Origin: a bacterium 1XD42-1
GTDB taxonomy: Bacteria; Bacillota; Clostridia; Oscillospirales; Ruminococcaceae
Direction: 5' to 3'
DNA length: 64,000 bases
Assembly (NCBI GenBank): GCA_003612625.1
Contig: RAZJ01000008.1
Span: forward strand, 1-64,000
In this document: positions 51,889 to 61,356 of the stretch, piece after piece
Layout: every line of letters starts with the position of its first letter
Position numbering within the stretch: the first letter of the stretch is position 1
The notes under the pieces: generated by a model
Databases searched by the model: none
The model's input: only the letters and a program-made list of their open reading frames with translations
Told to the model about the DNA's origin: nothing
Made by a program: the position numbers and the translations under genes

Positions 51889-52878
51889 TCAGGAGCCTTC
51901 ATTGCTGAACGGAAATATCAGCTTCTGGTTTTCCTGTTTATATAAATCCTGTTTGCGGATAACAACACTGTCAGTATGGACAACGGGAGGAACGGTTTCT
52001 CCTGCCAGAAGCTTGACAGTATTTTGTACGCTGAGATACCCCATGCTGAAAGGGTTCTGTACCACAAATGCCTGGATAATCCCCTGTTCCATATATTCAA
52101 TCTGTTTTTGGGAGCTGTCGCAGGCAATCACTGCAATTTCCCCTTCCCGTCCCAAATCCTGGACCGCATAGGTGATCCCTAAAGAAGAGCTTTCATTTAA
52201 ACCTACCATACATTCGATTTCCGGATGGGCCAGAACCATAGCCGTTGCCCGTTCCCGGGACAAATCCTCCGAACCCTCGCAGTATTCCAAAGCGGCCAGC
52301 CGCCCTCCTGCATTTTCAATGGTGTCCAGAAGCCCGTCCCGCCGTTGTTCTGCCGTACTGGTAGACTGTACATGGGCAATTACTCCAAAGCGGCCCCCTC
52401 TGCCTGCAACTTCATCAATTAAAGGCGCTAATTTTTTCCCCATTTCATAATTATCCGTTGCTACAAAACACCGCCTGCCTTCATAGGCAATGTCACTGTC
52501 CATTGTGACTAAGATAATCCCTTTTTCTACGGCTTCCTGGCAAACAGGCACCATCCGTTCCTGATCGCTGGCAGCTAAAATAATGGCATCCGGCCTGCGG
52601 GAAACAGCTTCCTCCATCAACTGGATCTGCCGTTCCACATCGCTTTCCCGGGAAGGGGCTGTCACATTGCACTGGACGCCAAATTCATTGGACGCCTCAA
52701 TAATTCCCTGTTCTACTACCCGCCAGAAATCCGGGGGGTTTTGACGGGCTTTTAAAATGATTTCAATGGACTTTTCCTTTGGCCCCGCTATACGGGCATC
52801 ATAATGGAGCAGGCAGACGAGAGCTAAAAAACAGGCAAAAATGACTGCAATCACCTGTAAATAATGACGTTTAGACAT
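51889..52878 (-). CDS. membrane-anchored sugar-binding sensor protein
   Basis: A 329-residue periplasmic-binding-protein-like receptor of the ribose/LacI type. The N-terminal hydrophobic helix (about 6-25) lacks a lipobox and probably stays as an anchor. The binding domain has the repeated pattern of the family (RRPDAIILAASDQERM, LVTMDSDIAYEG, CMVGLNESSSLGITYAV, VIACDSS). It overlaps the kinase gene upstream by 8 bp and follows it in order, so it likely presents bound sugar to that kinase, as XylFII-type proteins do for LytS kinases. It is not next to permease genes. Confidence 0.85.
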   Translation of the reverse strand: MSKRHYLQVIAVIFACFLALVCLLHYDARIAGPKEKSIEIILKARQNPPDFWRVVEQGIIEASNEFGVQCNVTAPSRESDVERQIQLMEEAVSRRPDAIILAASDQERMVPVCQEAVEKGIILVTMDSDIAYEGRRCFVATDNYEMGKKLAPLIDEVAGRGGRFGVIAHVQSTSTAEQRRDGLLDTIENAGGRLAALEYCEGSEDLSRERATAMVLAHPEIECMVGLNESSSLGITYAVQDLGREGEIAVIACDSSQKQIEYMEQGIIQAFVVQNPFSMGYLSVQNTVKLLAGETVPPVVHTDSVVIRKQDLYKQENQKLIFPFSNEGS

Positions 52879-54673
52879 CTTTTTCCCTCCGATTGCCTTC
52901 CAATAACGGCAGCCAAGCTTCTACTCGGGTTCCCTTGCCCGGTTCGCTGTAATAATGCAGCCCGTATTCCGGCCCAAAGCTTAACCGGATCCGGTTATTG
53001 ACATTGATAACGCCAATTCCCCGGTCTGTATTCTCTTTTGGTTCAAACAGCCGTGCTGTCTGTTCTTCGGTCATGCCTACGCCGCTGTCTTCCACGGTAA
53101 GGATTAACAATTTTTCTGTGCGCCGCGCCCCGATTGTAATAGTGCCTCCTGTGGGGCTGAGTTTAATGCCATGGTAAATGGCATTTTCTACAATAGGCTG
53201 TAAAATCAGCTTCGGGGTCATCAGCCCCAGCAGATCTTGCGGAATATGGATTCCATAAGAAAGCTTATCCCCATACCGCATTTTCTGGATGGTTAAATAG
53301 CTTTTAATGTTGCCAATTTCATTATGGAGGGATGCTAAACTGTCCCCTTTGCTGATGCTGGTGCGGAATAAATCCGCCAGTGCTGCCGTCATTTCCGCTA
53401 CTTCTTCATTTTTCCCGGCAGCTGACATCCAAATAATGGCATCCAATGTATTATATAAAAAATGGGGGTTAATTTGTGCTTGGAGCGCGCGGATTTCACT
53501 TTTCCGCTTTTCTTCCTCGCTGGCAATGGCACTTTCCATGAGCTTTTTAATGCGGGTGATCATAACATTAAACGTATTGCTCAAGTGCCCGATTTCATTG
53601 GGTACACGGATGTCGGACTGTACGGTAAAATCACCTTGTTCAACTTTATGGATAGTGCTTTCTAATATGGTAATGGGTTTTGTAATGGTGGTGGAAATAA
53701 TCACGGCAATTACAGAGGCTACCAGTAAAGCCCACCCTGCCAGATAAAAATAAAACTTAATAATCGATACGCGGTTGGTCAGCAGTTCATCTGTATTCAC
53801 AACCCCTACCGCGCTCCAGCCCGTTATAGCGGAACGGTTCCGGACATAGGTTTTTGTGTCACGGCGCATAAAAGGCTCATCCATTTTTAGGACTTCATCA
53901 ATTAGGTCCGTCTTAATGCCGGAATATAAAAGCTGCTGCTGGGGATGGTAAATAATATTCCTTTTATCATCTGTCAGGTAAATATAACCGCTTTTCCCCA
54001 GTTGGGCATTTTCACAAATGGCCTCTATGGAACGGTAGTTTAAATCAATTACCATAACGCCAGTTACTTCACCGTCGTTGTTGGTAATGGCCATGGACAA
54101 AGTAATAACCCATTTATACTCCCCCTGGATTAAGTTCTGTACGTGGGAAGGGGTTACAATAATTTCATCTTTATTGGAAAGGGGTTTCAAATACCAGTCG
54201 GACAGGTTAAATTCCGAAAAAGTATTCACTTCTTTTCGGGGATCGCTGAGGACTACATCTTGAAATTTTGAAATAACCGCTACATTGGTAATATCGCTCC
54301 GGGTGTTTTTGACCGTATCCAGATGGGCCATAACAGCGGTCCGTAATTCCGGAAGAACCTGACGTTCTTCCCGGTAAGACAAAGGCTTGTCATGGGTTGT
54401 AACATAAAATTCCATCAATTCTTTGACATCCCGGTTGCCCACGACCACCTGGGCAATGCTTTTCATGTTTTGCACATAAGAATCTATACTGGCATTGATT
54501 TCGTTCAGCAGGCGCACCGTATACTGAATGGATACGTTTTCAAAATCCCGAACGGTATATTGATAAGATACCAATGATACAAAAAGGACTATCATTGAAA
54601 TCAACAGCATAAACGACAGGACCATATGGGTCCGGATGCTGTGGAAATTAAAATATTCATGCAGCCTGCCCAC
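52871..54673 (-). CDS. YesM-type sensor histidine kinase
   Basis: A 600-residue membrane kinase with an N-terminal helix (about 18-38), a dCache-like extracellular domain (about 40-300), a second helix (about 305-330), HAMP (EQGDFTVQSDIRVPNEIG), and a His_kinase domain whose phosphoacceptor lies in INPHFLYNTLDAI, then an HATPase with IVENAIYHG and EDSGVGMT. It is part of a three-gene set of regulator, kinase and sugar-binding protein. Sugar uptake and metabolism are the likely outputs. Confidence 0.93.
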   Translation of the reverse strand: MGRLHEYFNFHSIRTHMVLSFMLLISMIVLFVSLVSYQYTVRDFENVSIQYTVRLLNEINASIDSYVQNMKSIAQVVVGNRDVKELMEFYVTTHDKPLSYREERQVLPELRTAVMAHLDTVKNTRSDITNVAVISKFQDVVLSDPRKEVNTFSEFNLSDWYLKPLSNKDEIIVTPSHVQNLIQGEYKWVITLSMAITNNDGEVTGVMVIDLNYRSIEAICENAQLGKSGYIYLTDDKRNIIYHPQQQLLYSGIKTDLIDEVLKMDEPFMRRDTKTYVRNRSAITGWSAVGVVNTDELLTNRVSIIKFYFYLAGWALLVASVIAVIISTTITKPITILESTIHKVEQGDFTVQSDIRVPNEIGHLSNTFNVMITRIKKLMESAIASEEEKRKSEIRALQAQINPHFLYNTLDAIIWMSAAGKNEEVAEMTAALADLFRTSISKGDSLASLHNEIGNIKSYLTIQKMRYGDKLSYGIHIPQDLLGLMTPKLILQPIVENAIYHGIKLSPTGGTITIGARRTEKLLILTVEDSGVGMTEEQTARLFEPKENTDRGIGVINVNNRIRLSFGPEYGLHYYSEPGKGTRVEAWLPLLEGNRREKDV

Positions 54674-54685
54674 GAACCTGCTCCT

Positions 54686-56263
54686 TTACTGATGGCTGTA
54701 TTCCCGGTATTCCTTTGGGGTCATGCCTGTCACACGCTTAAAAGCTACGCTGAAATAATGGGGATCGGAAAATCCAACATCTTCGGCTACCTCATAAGTG
54801 CGCCGGTCCGTCATGGACAAAATCTGCTTTGCCCGTTCCATCCGCAACCGTGTCAGGTATTCTATAAATGTACTGCCTGTTTTCCCTTTAAAAATAGCGC
54901 TGAAATAGCTGTTGCTGATGGCAAGATATTCCGTTAACGTATTTAAGGATAAATTCGGATCGTTATAATGTTCCTTCATATAAGCTTCCGCTTTCATCAC
55001 CTGGGCTGCTGCCGAATCGGTTTTGATGACTTCAAAACCGGAAAAAGCTCTTGCAAATACTTTTTCTACTACTTCCTCCAGCCACCCGATATTGGGTGCC
55101 GCATAAAAATTAGAAGAAACCCAGAATTTTTCTAATTCCCCTGCTTCCTGGCGCCCCAGCATCCCGTCTACCAATGTCAATAAAGACATAATCAATTTCT
55201 GGCTGTAAATCACACAGCGGTCATAAGGGACATGGCTTTTGCGCATGGCTTCCATCATATCCTTTATAGCAGCCTGGGCGCTGGCATGATCCAAGGCTTT
55301 TACAGCATCTTCCATCCGTTTGGAATAGGCAGCATAATCAATATCCTGTGTCTTATGGATGTCAATTCCCGCAGAACAGACAATACTGGATTCCCCGTAG
55401 AAAAAGCGGTAGCCTAAAGCCGTTACTGCCTGTTCCCTGGAACGCCAGATTTCATCCAGATAAGCAACCGGTTCCCCGATGCCTGCCGAAGCCGATATCC
55501 GCAGGCTGCTGGAAGCTGTACTGGAGATGAGCTTGATTAGCGCCATTGCGGCATTATAAACCTGGTTGGAATCTTCCCCGCTGGCCAGCAGATTGGTCAG
55601 CCCATCATTGCCCTGGAATACCATAATATTGGGGTACTGCTCTGCCAGCTCTTGGGAAATATTGCACAGCCCATAACGCATGAGTTCTAATGTATTGGTT
55701 TCCTGGGCTGTGGACGGGGCAGGCAGATCCACGTCCAGCACTGCCGCCAAATGGTAACGGCCAGGAAATTCCAGTCTATGGGTTCGGCAATTTTCCTCAA
55801 TTAAGACAGGGTCCATTTTTTTAGTGACCAGACGGTTTAAAAAATGGCTGGCAACGATCTTCATGGTATCGCCGCTGTCCTGCCGGCTGTCCAGCTTCTG
55901 TTTCAGCCTCTGGATCAGTTCATTGATACGGGCCGGGGTAATGGGTTTCAGTACATAATCGTAAACCTGAAGCTGGATGGCTTTCTGGGCATAGCCAAAA
56001 TCATCATAACCAGTCAGCACAACAACAATCGCCTGAGGGACATGTTCATTCAAATACTGGGTCAGCTCCAGTCCATCTACAAAGGGCATACAAATATCTG
56101 TAATTACTGCATCTGGTACAAAGCCTTCTTTTAACTTTGCAATGGCTTCCCTGCCATCCCGGCATCCCACAGGCGTTTCAAAGCCATGCTGCTCCCAACG
56201 GATTAGGCCAATCATTGCAGAAAGAACCTCTTGTTCATCTTCGGCCAAGAGAATCTTGTACAT
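54686..56263 (-). CDS. YesN-type AraC response regulator
   Basis: A 525-residue regulator with an N-terminal receiver (about 1-120; phosphoacceptor Asp in ITDICMPFVDG, Lys in VLKPITP), a long central region of unknown fold and a C-terminal AraC double helix-turn-helix (about 430-525; YLAISNSYFSAIFKGKTG, VAEDVGFSDPHYFSVAFKR). It is divergent from the sugar ABC operon, the probable target, and heads the row kinase, binding protein, sugar kinase and mutarotase. Confidence 0.93.
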   Translation of the reverse strand: MYKILLAEDEQEVLSAMIGLIRWEQHGFETPVGCRDGREAIAKLKEGFVPDAVITDICMPFVDGLELTQYLNEHVPQAIVVVLTGYDDFGYAQKAIQLQVYDYVLKPITPARINELIQRLKQKLDSRQDSGDTMKIVASHFLNRLVTKKMDPVLIEENCRTHRLEFPGRYHLAAVLDVDLPAPSTAQETNTLELMRYGLCNISQELAEQYPNIMVFQGNDGLTNLLASGEDSNQVYNAAMALIKLISSTASSSLRISASAGIGEPVAYLDEIWRSREQAVTALGYRFFYGESSIVCSAGIDIHKTQDIDYAAYSKRMEDAVKALDHASAQAAIKDMMEAMRKSHVPYDRCVIYSQKLIMSLLTLVDGMLGRQEAGELEKFWVSSNFYAAPNIGWLEEVVEKVFARAFSGFEVIKTDSAAAQVMKAEAYMKEHYNDPNLSLNTLTEYLAISNSYFSAIFKGKTGSTFIEYLTRLRMERAKQILSMTDRRTYEVAEDVGFSDPHYFSVAFKRVTGMTPKEYREYSHQ

Positions 56264-56414
56264 GTTGCATTTCCCACTCCTTCAGCGGCATACTCTTTTG
56301 TACAAATTCAATGATACTAGAAAAATCCGGAAGTGACAATAGGAAAAACACCAAAAAGTAGAAATTTACCCTATTTAAAGAATTTTCTCTATACAAATTC
56401 CAGCTTAAACCAGA

Positions 56415-56420
56415 TATAAT
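56415..56420 (+). promoter_or_regulatory. -10 box upstream of the sugar ABC operon
   Basis: TATAAT with no good -35 box at the right distance (TACAAA instead). It lies about 70 bp before the GTG start, in the region divergent from the YesN-type regulator gene. Two TACAAATTC copies (about 56298 and 56392) may be activator sites. The layout suggests activator dependence. Confidence 0.45.
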
Positions 56421-56492
56421 GAAAACAGAGCAAAGCTTCAGAGGGAGAAGCCGCCACAAAAAATAAATAAATGCTGCAAGAGGTGAGTTGTT

Positions 56493-58001
56493 GTGAGTGA
56501 GAACACCCAGTCCGCAAGACCGGTTGTCCTGCAAATGATTGACATTGACAAACGGTTCCAAGGCGTCCACGCACTGAAAAAGTGCAACTTGGAATTGCGC
56601 AAAGGGGAAGTCCATGCCCTGGTCGGTGAAAATGGTGCAGGAAAATCCACATTGATGAAATGTTTAACCGGCATCCATAAGCCGGAAGAAGGCAGGATCG
56701 TTTATAATGGCAAAGAGGTTTCCTATAAAAACCCCAAGGAAGCCCAGGAGGATGGAATTTCCATTGTCCATCAGGAATTAAACTTGATGAACCATCTGAC
56801 TGCTGCCCAGAATATTTTTATCGGGCGGGAATCAAAAGGGTTTATGCTGAATGACAGTATCATCAACCAGAAAACCCAGGAATTGTTTGACCATTTGAAG
56901 CTGAACATTTCCCCTACGGAAAAAGTCGGGAATTTAACAGTAGGCAAACAGCAAATGGTTGAAATTTCAAAAGCTATTTCTTTTGACTCCTCCGTTCTGA
57001 TTCTGGACGAGCCTACGGCGGCATTGACGGAAACGGAAATCCGTGAATTGTTCCGGACAATGAATGATTTACGGGCACGGGGCGTCACCATGGTTTATAT
57101 TTCCCACCGTATGGATGAAATTATGGAAATGACTGACCGGATTACCGTTATGCGGGATGGAGAATATATTACTACTTTAAATACCAAAGAGACCAATTTA
57201 GATGAAATCATCAATGCTATGGTAGGCCGTACCATTTATGCGGAACCAAAAACCCACAGCAATGTGGCTCCGGATGCACCTGTTGTACTGGAAGCCAAAA
57301 ACCTGGTTTCAAAAGATGTAAAAGATGTTTCCTTCCAGCTCCATAAAGGGGAAATCTTAGGTTTAGCGGGCTTGATGGGCGCGGGCCGTACAGAAACTGC
57401 CCGTTTGATCTTCGGGGCAGATCCCCGCACCAGCGGCGAAATTTATAAAAACGGGCAGCAGGTTACCATCCGCACCCCTCAGGACGCTGTAAAGGCCGGG
57501 ATCGGTTATCTTTCTGAGGACAGGAAACGGTTTGGCCTGGCAATCGGCTTATCTATAGCCGATAATACCATTTTAGCGGCTGCGGAAGATTTCTGTAAAA
57601 TGGGCGTCATTGATGAACAGAAGGTTCGCCAGGTGACAGAAGAATACATCAAAAAAATCAATATTAAAACACCTTCTATTTCCCAGTTGATCCGGAACCT
57701 TTCCGGCGGCAACCAGCAAAAAGTAATTATTGCCAAATGGCTGGTCCGCAACTGCGACGTACTGATTTTCGATGAACCGACCCGGGGCATCGATGTAGGC
57801 GCAAAAAGTGAAATTTATAAATTGATGAACGATTTGGCTGCCGAGGGGAAATCCATTATTATGATTTCTTCCGAGCTGGAAGAAGTTTTGCGTATGAGCG
57901 ACCGCATCATCTGTATGTGTGAAGGGCGGCTTACAAAAGTCCTGGATATTCAGGAGGCTTCCCAGGAAGTCATCATGAAATACGCAACTATGAGAAACTG
58001 A
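56493..58001 (+). CDS. sugar ABC transporter ATP-binding protein (RbsA/MglA type)
   Basis: Double ATPase of 502 residues for a monosaccharide importer. The first half has Walker A GENGAGKST (about 47-55), NLTVGKQQMVEIS as signature and LILDEPTAALTE as Walker B. The second half has the degenerate GLMGAGRTE loop and LSGGNQQKVIIAKWL, as usual in the CUT2 class. The start is GTG 56493 behind AGAGGTG. Substrates of the class include ribose, galactose, xylose, fucose and rhamnose; the neighbourhood favours a deoxyhexose. Confidence 0.94.
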   Translation: MSENTQSARPVVLQMIDIDKRFQGVHALKKCNLELRKGEVHALVGENGAGKSTLMKCLTGIHKPEEGRIVYNGKEVSYKNPKEAQEDGISIVHQELNLMNHLTAAQNIFIGRESKGFMLNDSIINQKTQELFDHLKLNISPTEKVGNLTVGKQQMVEISKAISFDSSVLILDEPTAALTETEIRELFRTMNDLRARGVTMVYISHRMDEIMEMTDRITVMRDGEYITTLNTKETNLDEIINAMVGRTIYAEPKTHSNVAPDAPVVLEAKNLVSKDVKDVSFQLHKGEILGLAGLMGAGRTETARLIFGADPRTSGEIYKNGQQVTIRTPQDAVKAGIGYLSEDRKRFGLAIGLSIADNTILAAAEDFCKMGVIDEQKVRQVTEEYIKKINIKTPSISQLIRNLSGGNQQKVIIAKWLVRNCDVLIFDEPTRGIDVGAKSEIYKLMNDLAAEGKSIIMISSELEEVLRMSDRIICMCEGRLTKVLDIQEASQEVIMKYATMRN

Positions 58002-58021
58002 GAAAGAGGAGTGTTTTTTTG

Positions 58022-58984
58022 ATGGATACAAAGAAAATTGATATTCAAAAATTGTTAGCCCCTGCGGCATTGGTTATCCTTTATATTTTCTTCTGCTTTG
58101 CTGGGAAAAACTTTTTCTCTGCCAGCACTTTGGTCAGTATTTTGGACAGTACCTATTATGTAGGCTTAATGGCTTTTGGTATTACTTTTGTTATTATCAC
58201 TTCCGGCATTGACCTTTCCATTGGCACCAATATGATGATGAGTGCTCTGCTGGCTGGCTATATGAATGCCAAAGGCGCTAATATCTGGATTTGTTTGATC
58301 GCTGCTGTTGCGATTGCTACTTTTGTGGGCTTCTTAAACGGCACTTTGATTTCCCGCTTGAAGCTGCCGCCTTTTATTGCTACATTAGGCGTTATGATGA
58401 TGACCCAGGGCTTTGGTTCCATCATTACCAAAGTCCAGACCCAGCGGTTCCCCGGCGCAGGCGCTCCAGGCAGTGAATATAAATATATCTTTTATAAAAC
58501 TGCCAGCGGCTTCCCCAGCGGCATCGTTTATATGCTGGTTTTCTTCGTAGTTGCTTTGTTCCTGCTGAATAAAACCCGTTTTGGCCGTTATACTTACGCA
58601 ATGGGCTCCAATGAAGAAGCTGTCCGCCTGTCCGGCGTCAATGTTATCCAATGGAAAACCTTAGTTTATACCGTATGCGGATTCTTCTGCGGTTTGGCTT
58701 CCATTGTTTATGCCGCAACCTATACTACCATTATTCCCGGTACAGGCAACGGTTTGGAAATGAATGCCATTGCTGCTGTTGTTATTGGCGGTACTTCTAT
58801 GGCTGGCGGTGTAGGCACGATGTCCGGTACTTTAATTGGCGCCCTGTTAATGAGCGTCCTGAAAACAGGCTTGATGTCTATGGGCTTGCAGGGCCATTTT
58901 CAGACTTTCTTTACTGGCGCTGTCGTTATCCTAGCTGTATTATTGGATATTTACCGCAATAAAAAGGCAACTGCTGTAAAATAA
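58022..58984 (+). CDS. sugar ABC transporter permease (RbsC type)
   Basis: Membrane subunit of 320 residues with about eight to ten helices and the CUT2 motifs ITSGIDLSIG (about 60-70) and the C-terminal GNGLEMNAIAAVVIGGTSMAGGVGTM. It would work as a homodimer. ATG 58022 follows AGAGGAG; a TTG one codon earlier is less likely. It lies 20 bp after the ATPase gene. Confidence 0.94.
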   Translation: MDTKKIDIQKLLAPAALVILYIFFCFAGKNFFSASTLVSILDSTYYVGLMAFGITFVIITSGIDLSIGTNMMMSALLAGYMNAKGANIWICLIAAVAIATFVGFLNGTLISRLKLPPFIATLGVMMMTQGFGSIITKVQTQRFPGAGAPGSEYKYIFYKTASGFPSGIVYMLVFFVVALFLLNKTRFGRYTYAMGSNEEAVRLSGVNVIQWKTLVYTVCGFFCGLASIVYAATYTTIIPGTGNGLEMNAIAAVVIGGTSMAGGVGTMSGTLIGALLMSVLKTGLMSMGLQGHFQTFFTGAVVILAVLLDIYRNKKATAVK

Positions 58985-58988
58985 ACCA

Positions 58989-59017
58989 TTGACAGATTGT
59001 AAAAAATCGGTTAGACT
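58989..59017 (+). promoter_or_regulatory. internal promoter before the sugar-binding protein gene
   Basis: TTGACA (58989-58994), 17-bp spacer, TAGACT (59012-59017). It would give extra expression of the binding protein, which sits last in this operon instead of first. Confidence 0.6.
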
Positions 59018-59116
59018 GATATTTCTACCTATTATTCTTGTATTTCGCTTCGTCTGGAAGGCGTTGTTGAAATAGAACATAAGTTATGATACGCTAACTA
59101 AGGAGGAAAAAAGAAA

Positions 59117-60271
59117 ATGAAAATGAAAAAATTGATGGCGTCCCTGCTGGCCGGAGCAATGCTCCTTTCTATGGCAGCTTGCGGCGGCGGTTCTGCCCCC
59201 AGTTCTTCTGCTGCTCCAGCTCCTGCTGCTGACAACAATTCTACCGCTGCTCCTGCTAACAGCGATGCTCCGGCTCCTGCTGCTGCCGATGGTGAAACAC
59301 CTTACATAGCAGTCGTTTCCAAAGGCTTCCAGCATCAGTTCTGGCAGGTCGTTAAAAAAGGTGCTGATGACGCCGCAGCCGAACTGGGTGTTGAAATTAC
59401 TTTTGACGGACCGCCCACAGAATCTGATATCGCAATTCAGGTTGATATGCTCAAATCTGCTCTGGACAAAAAACCGGCTGCTGTCTGTTTAGCCGCTCTG
59501 GACCCGGATGCTGTAAAAGAACAACTGGACGCTTGTAAAGCTGCAAATATCCCGGTAATCGGTTTTGACTCCGGTGTACCTGGCGTCGAAATTTATGCAA
59601 CTGCTGCAACAGATAATGAAGCTGCTGCTGCTATTGCTGCTGATGAACTGTTCAAAAATGAAACCTTTAAATCCAAATTAGATGCTGCCACTCCAGATGC
59701 TCCTATCAAAGTTGGTGTTCTTTCCCAAGACGCAACTTCTGCTTCTATCGTTGGCCGTACCACAGGCTTCATTGACAAACTGGTTGAATTAGCTGGTGCA
59801 GATAATGTCAGCGTCAGCGGCCATGACAAATATAAAAAAGACGCAGCTTCTCCGAAACTGCAAATCGTTGTCAATGTTCCGGCTACTACTTCCGCTGCCG
59901 ACCAGAAAACCGGTGCTGAAGCCCTGTTAGGCGAAGGTTTGGCTGCTATCTATGCTTCTAATGAAAATGCTGCTGGCGGTGTTCTGTCTGCTACCAATGA
60001 CGGCAGCGACTTCGCTCCTGAAGGCAAATTCAAAGATACCATTTCCCTCGGCTTTGACGCAGGCAAAACCCAGCGTACTGCTGTTGAAAATGGCTGGTTC
60101 TATGGTTCCGTAACCCAGGATCCTTACTCCATCGGACACAAAGCAATTGAGCTGGCTGTTGATGCTATCAATGGCAAAGCTGCTGAAAGCCCCGTCGTAG
60201 ATACCGGCGCAAAATGGTACAATGCTGAAAACCTGGCAGATCCTTCTATCTCTGAGCTGGTTTACGAATAA
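59117..60271 (+). CDS. sugar ABC transporter substrate-binding lipoprotein
   Basis: Extracellular receptor of 384 residues. The lipobox MAAC gives lipidation near residue 23, followed by a long Ala/Pro/Ser-rich linker (to about 58). The body is of the ribose-binding type, with VSKGFQHQFWQVVKKGADDAAAELG, a AVCLAALDPDAVKEQLDAC region and GFDSG. The Phe-His-Phe-Trp pattern in the first motif resembles hinge residues of the family. AGGAGG precedes the ATG. It is related to, but distinct from, the anchored sensor protein at 51889. Confidence 0.93.
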   Translation: MKMKKLMASLLAGAMLLSMAACGGGSAPSSSAAPAPAADNNSTAAPANSDAPAPAAADGETPYIAVVSKGFQHQFWQVVKKGADDAAAELGVEITFDGPPTESDIAIQVDMLKSALDKKPAAVCLAALDPDAVKEQLDACKAANIPVIGFDSGVPGVEIYATAATDNEAAAAIAADELFKNETFKSKLDAATPDAPIKVGVLSQDATSASIVGRTTGFIDKLVELAGADNVSVSGHDKYKKDAASPKLQIVVNVPATTSAADQKTGAEALLGEGLAAIYASNENAAGGVLSATNDGSDFAPEGKFKDTISLGFDAGKTQRTAVENGWFYGSVTQDPYSIGHKAIELAVDAINGKAAESPVVDTGAKWYNAENLADPSISELVYE

Positions 60272-60300
60272 TTTGCAGATTTAAAAAAACATAAATAAGT

Positions 60301-60345
60301 AAAAAATGCGGCTGTTTGAATATTAATTCAAACAGCCGCATTTTT
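60301..60345. terminator. bidirectional terminator
   Basis: AAAAATGCGGCTGTTTGAAT and ATTCAAACAGCCGCATTTTT pair along nearly 20 bp with A/T tails on both sides. It ends the sugar ABC operon and the convergent GntR gene, whose last codons it includes. Confidence 0.9.
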
Positions 60346-61054
60346 CATCTTCATCTGCCGATTGGGCAATATTGTCCCGCAAGTCCTCCTGTACTTTGTT
60401 CAGATGGGCGCGCATGGCTTCTTCCGCGCCTTTCCCGTCCCGATCCTGTATGGTCTGCATAATATGTGTATGGGGCTGGACAACATTCAGAATGTTCTGG
60501 GGAACCTGGAACGTTTTGGAACGGAACATTTTCATTCCCTGAATAATCTGCTGGTTAATGGCGATCAGAAGGTGATTCCTTGTTCCTGCCAGAATAGCAC
60601 TGTGGAAGTCCTCATCCAGCTGGGCAATCTGTGCGGCATCCTGCCGGTGTACAGCTTCCATCATTTTATCATGTAAAACCTTCAAATGCTGAATGTCCTC
60701 ACTGCTGCCCTTTTCCGCCATGCGGCGGGCCGCCAGCGGCTCCAAAACATGACGGATTTCAATGGCATCCTGCAATTCAGATTCATTTTGAATCAGCCAT
60801 TCCACAACCCCTTTGCTGCCATCCGGAATATGTTCAGCCACAAAAGCCCCACGGCCCGGTTTAATTTCCACATAGCCCCGGGCTTGCAGCAGGCGGAAAG
60901 CTTCCCGGACAGTGCCTCGCCCCACGCTCATCTGCTGGCAAAGATCCTTCTCTGCCGGAAGCTTCTCTCCTGGCTGATAGGTTTCCTCCTCAATAAGCTG
61001 GAGAATACGTTTTTCGACTTGCTGAACGATAGGGACGCGCTGAACTGGTTCCAT
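60323..61054 (-). CDS. GntR-family regulator, FadR/FCD subfamily
   Basis: A 243-residue repressor-type protein. The winged helix (about 10-75) shows QVEKRILQLIEEETYQPGEKLPAEKDLCQQMSVGRGTVREAFRLL, and the C-terminal FCD domain (about 90-220) has conserved D, H and H residues (LDEDFHSAILAGTRN) that bind a metal and a carboxylate ligand. Such regulators control sugar-acid or dicarboxylate use. It is divergent from the TRAP operon, in front of which lies a matching palindrome. Confidence 0.93.
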   Translation of the reverse strand: MEPVQRVPIVQQVEKRILQLIEEETYQPGEKLPAEKDLCQQMSVGRGTVREAFRLLQARGYVEIKPGRGAFVAEHIPDGSKGVVEWLIQNESELQDAIEIRHVLEPLAARRMAEKGSSEDIQHLKVLHDKMMEAVHRQDAAQIAQLDEDFHSAILAGTRNHLLIAINQQIIQGMKMFRSKTFQVPQNILNVVQPHTHIMQTIQDRDGKGAEEAMRAHLNKVQEDLRDNIAQSADEDEKCGCLN

Positions 61055-61108
61055 AGACTTTTCCTCCTGAAGTGTGTATTCTGCTGCATTTTTTAGTCAT
61101 TTTGGGTT

Positions 61109-61137
61109 ATTATACTTTCTTTTTCCTGTACCGTCAA
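61109..61137 (-). promoter_or_regulatory. sigma-A promoter of the GntR-type gene
   Basis: Minus-strand TTGACG (61132-61137), 17-bp spacer, TATAAT (61109-61114), about 55 bp upstream of the start codon. Confidence 0.8.
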
Positions 61138-61239
61138 GTAAACAGGCTGTGAAACAATCCTGAGGGTTTCCCCTGGGGCAGAGAAAATAAATTTGTCATA
61201 TTACACAAAAATGGAAATTTTTTTCGTTATGTTTGTGTC

Positions 61240-61267
61240 TTGACGAATGGAAATAAAAGTTTATAAT
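61240..61267 (+). promoter_or_regulatory. promoter of the TRAP transporter operon
   Basis: TTGACG (61240-61245), 16-bp spacer, TATAAT (61262-61267). A repressor-type palindrome begins two bases downstream of the -10 box. Confidence 0.8.
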
Positions 61268-61268
61268 G

Positions 61269-61288
61269 ATTGTATGATGTCATACAAT
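61269..61288. promoter_or_regulatory. FadR-family operator palindrome
   Basis: ATTGTATGA-TG-TCATACAAT is a perfect palindrome with 9-bp arms, located over the transcription start. It resembles the TTGTATnATACAA-like sites of FCD-type GntR regulators. A further half-site TTGTATGA lies near 61300. Confidence 0.75.
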
Positions 61289-61356
61289 TTTAGCACATTT
61301 TGTATGAAAGATCAAGAGGCAGCTCTGCTGCCAAAGATAAACAAGGAGGAGTTACC

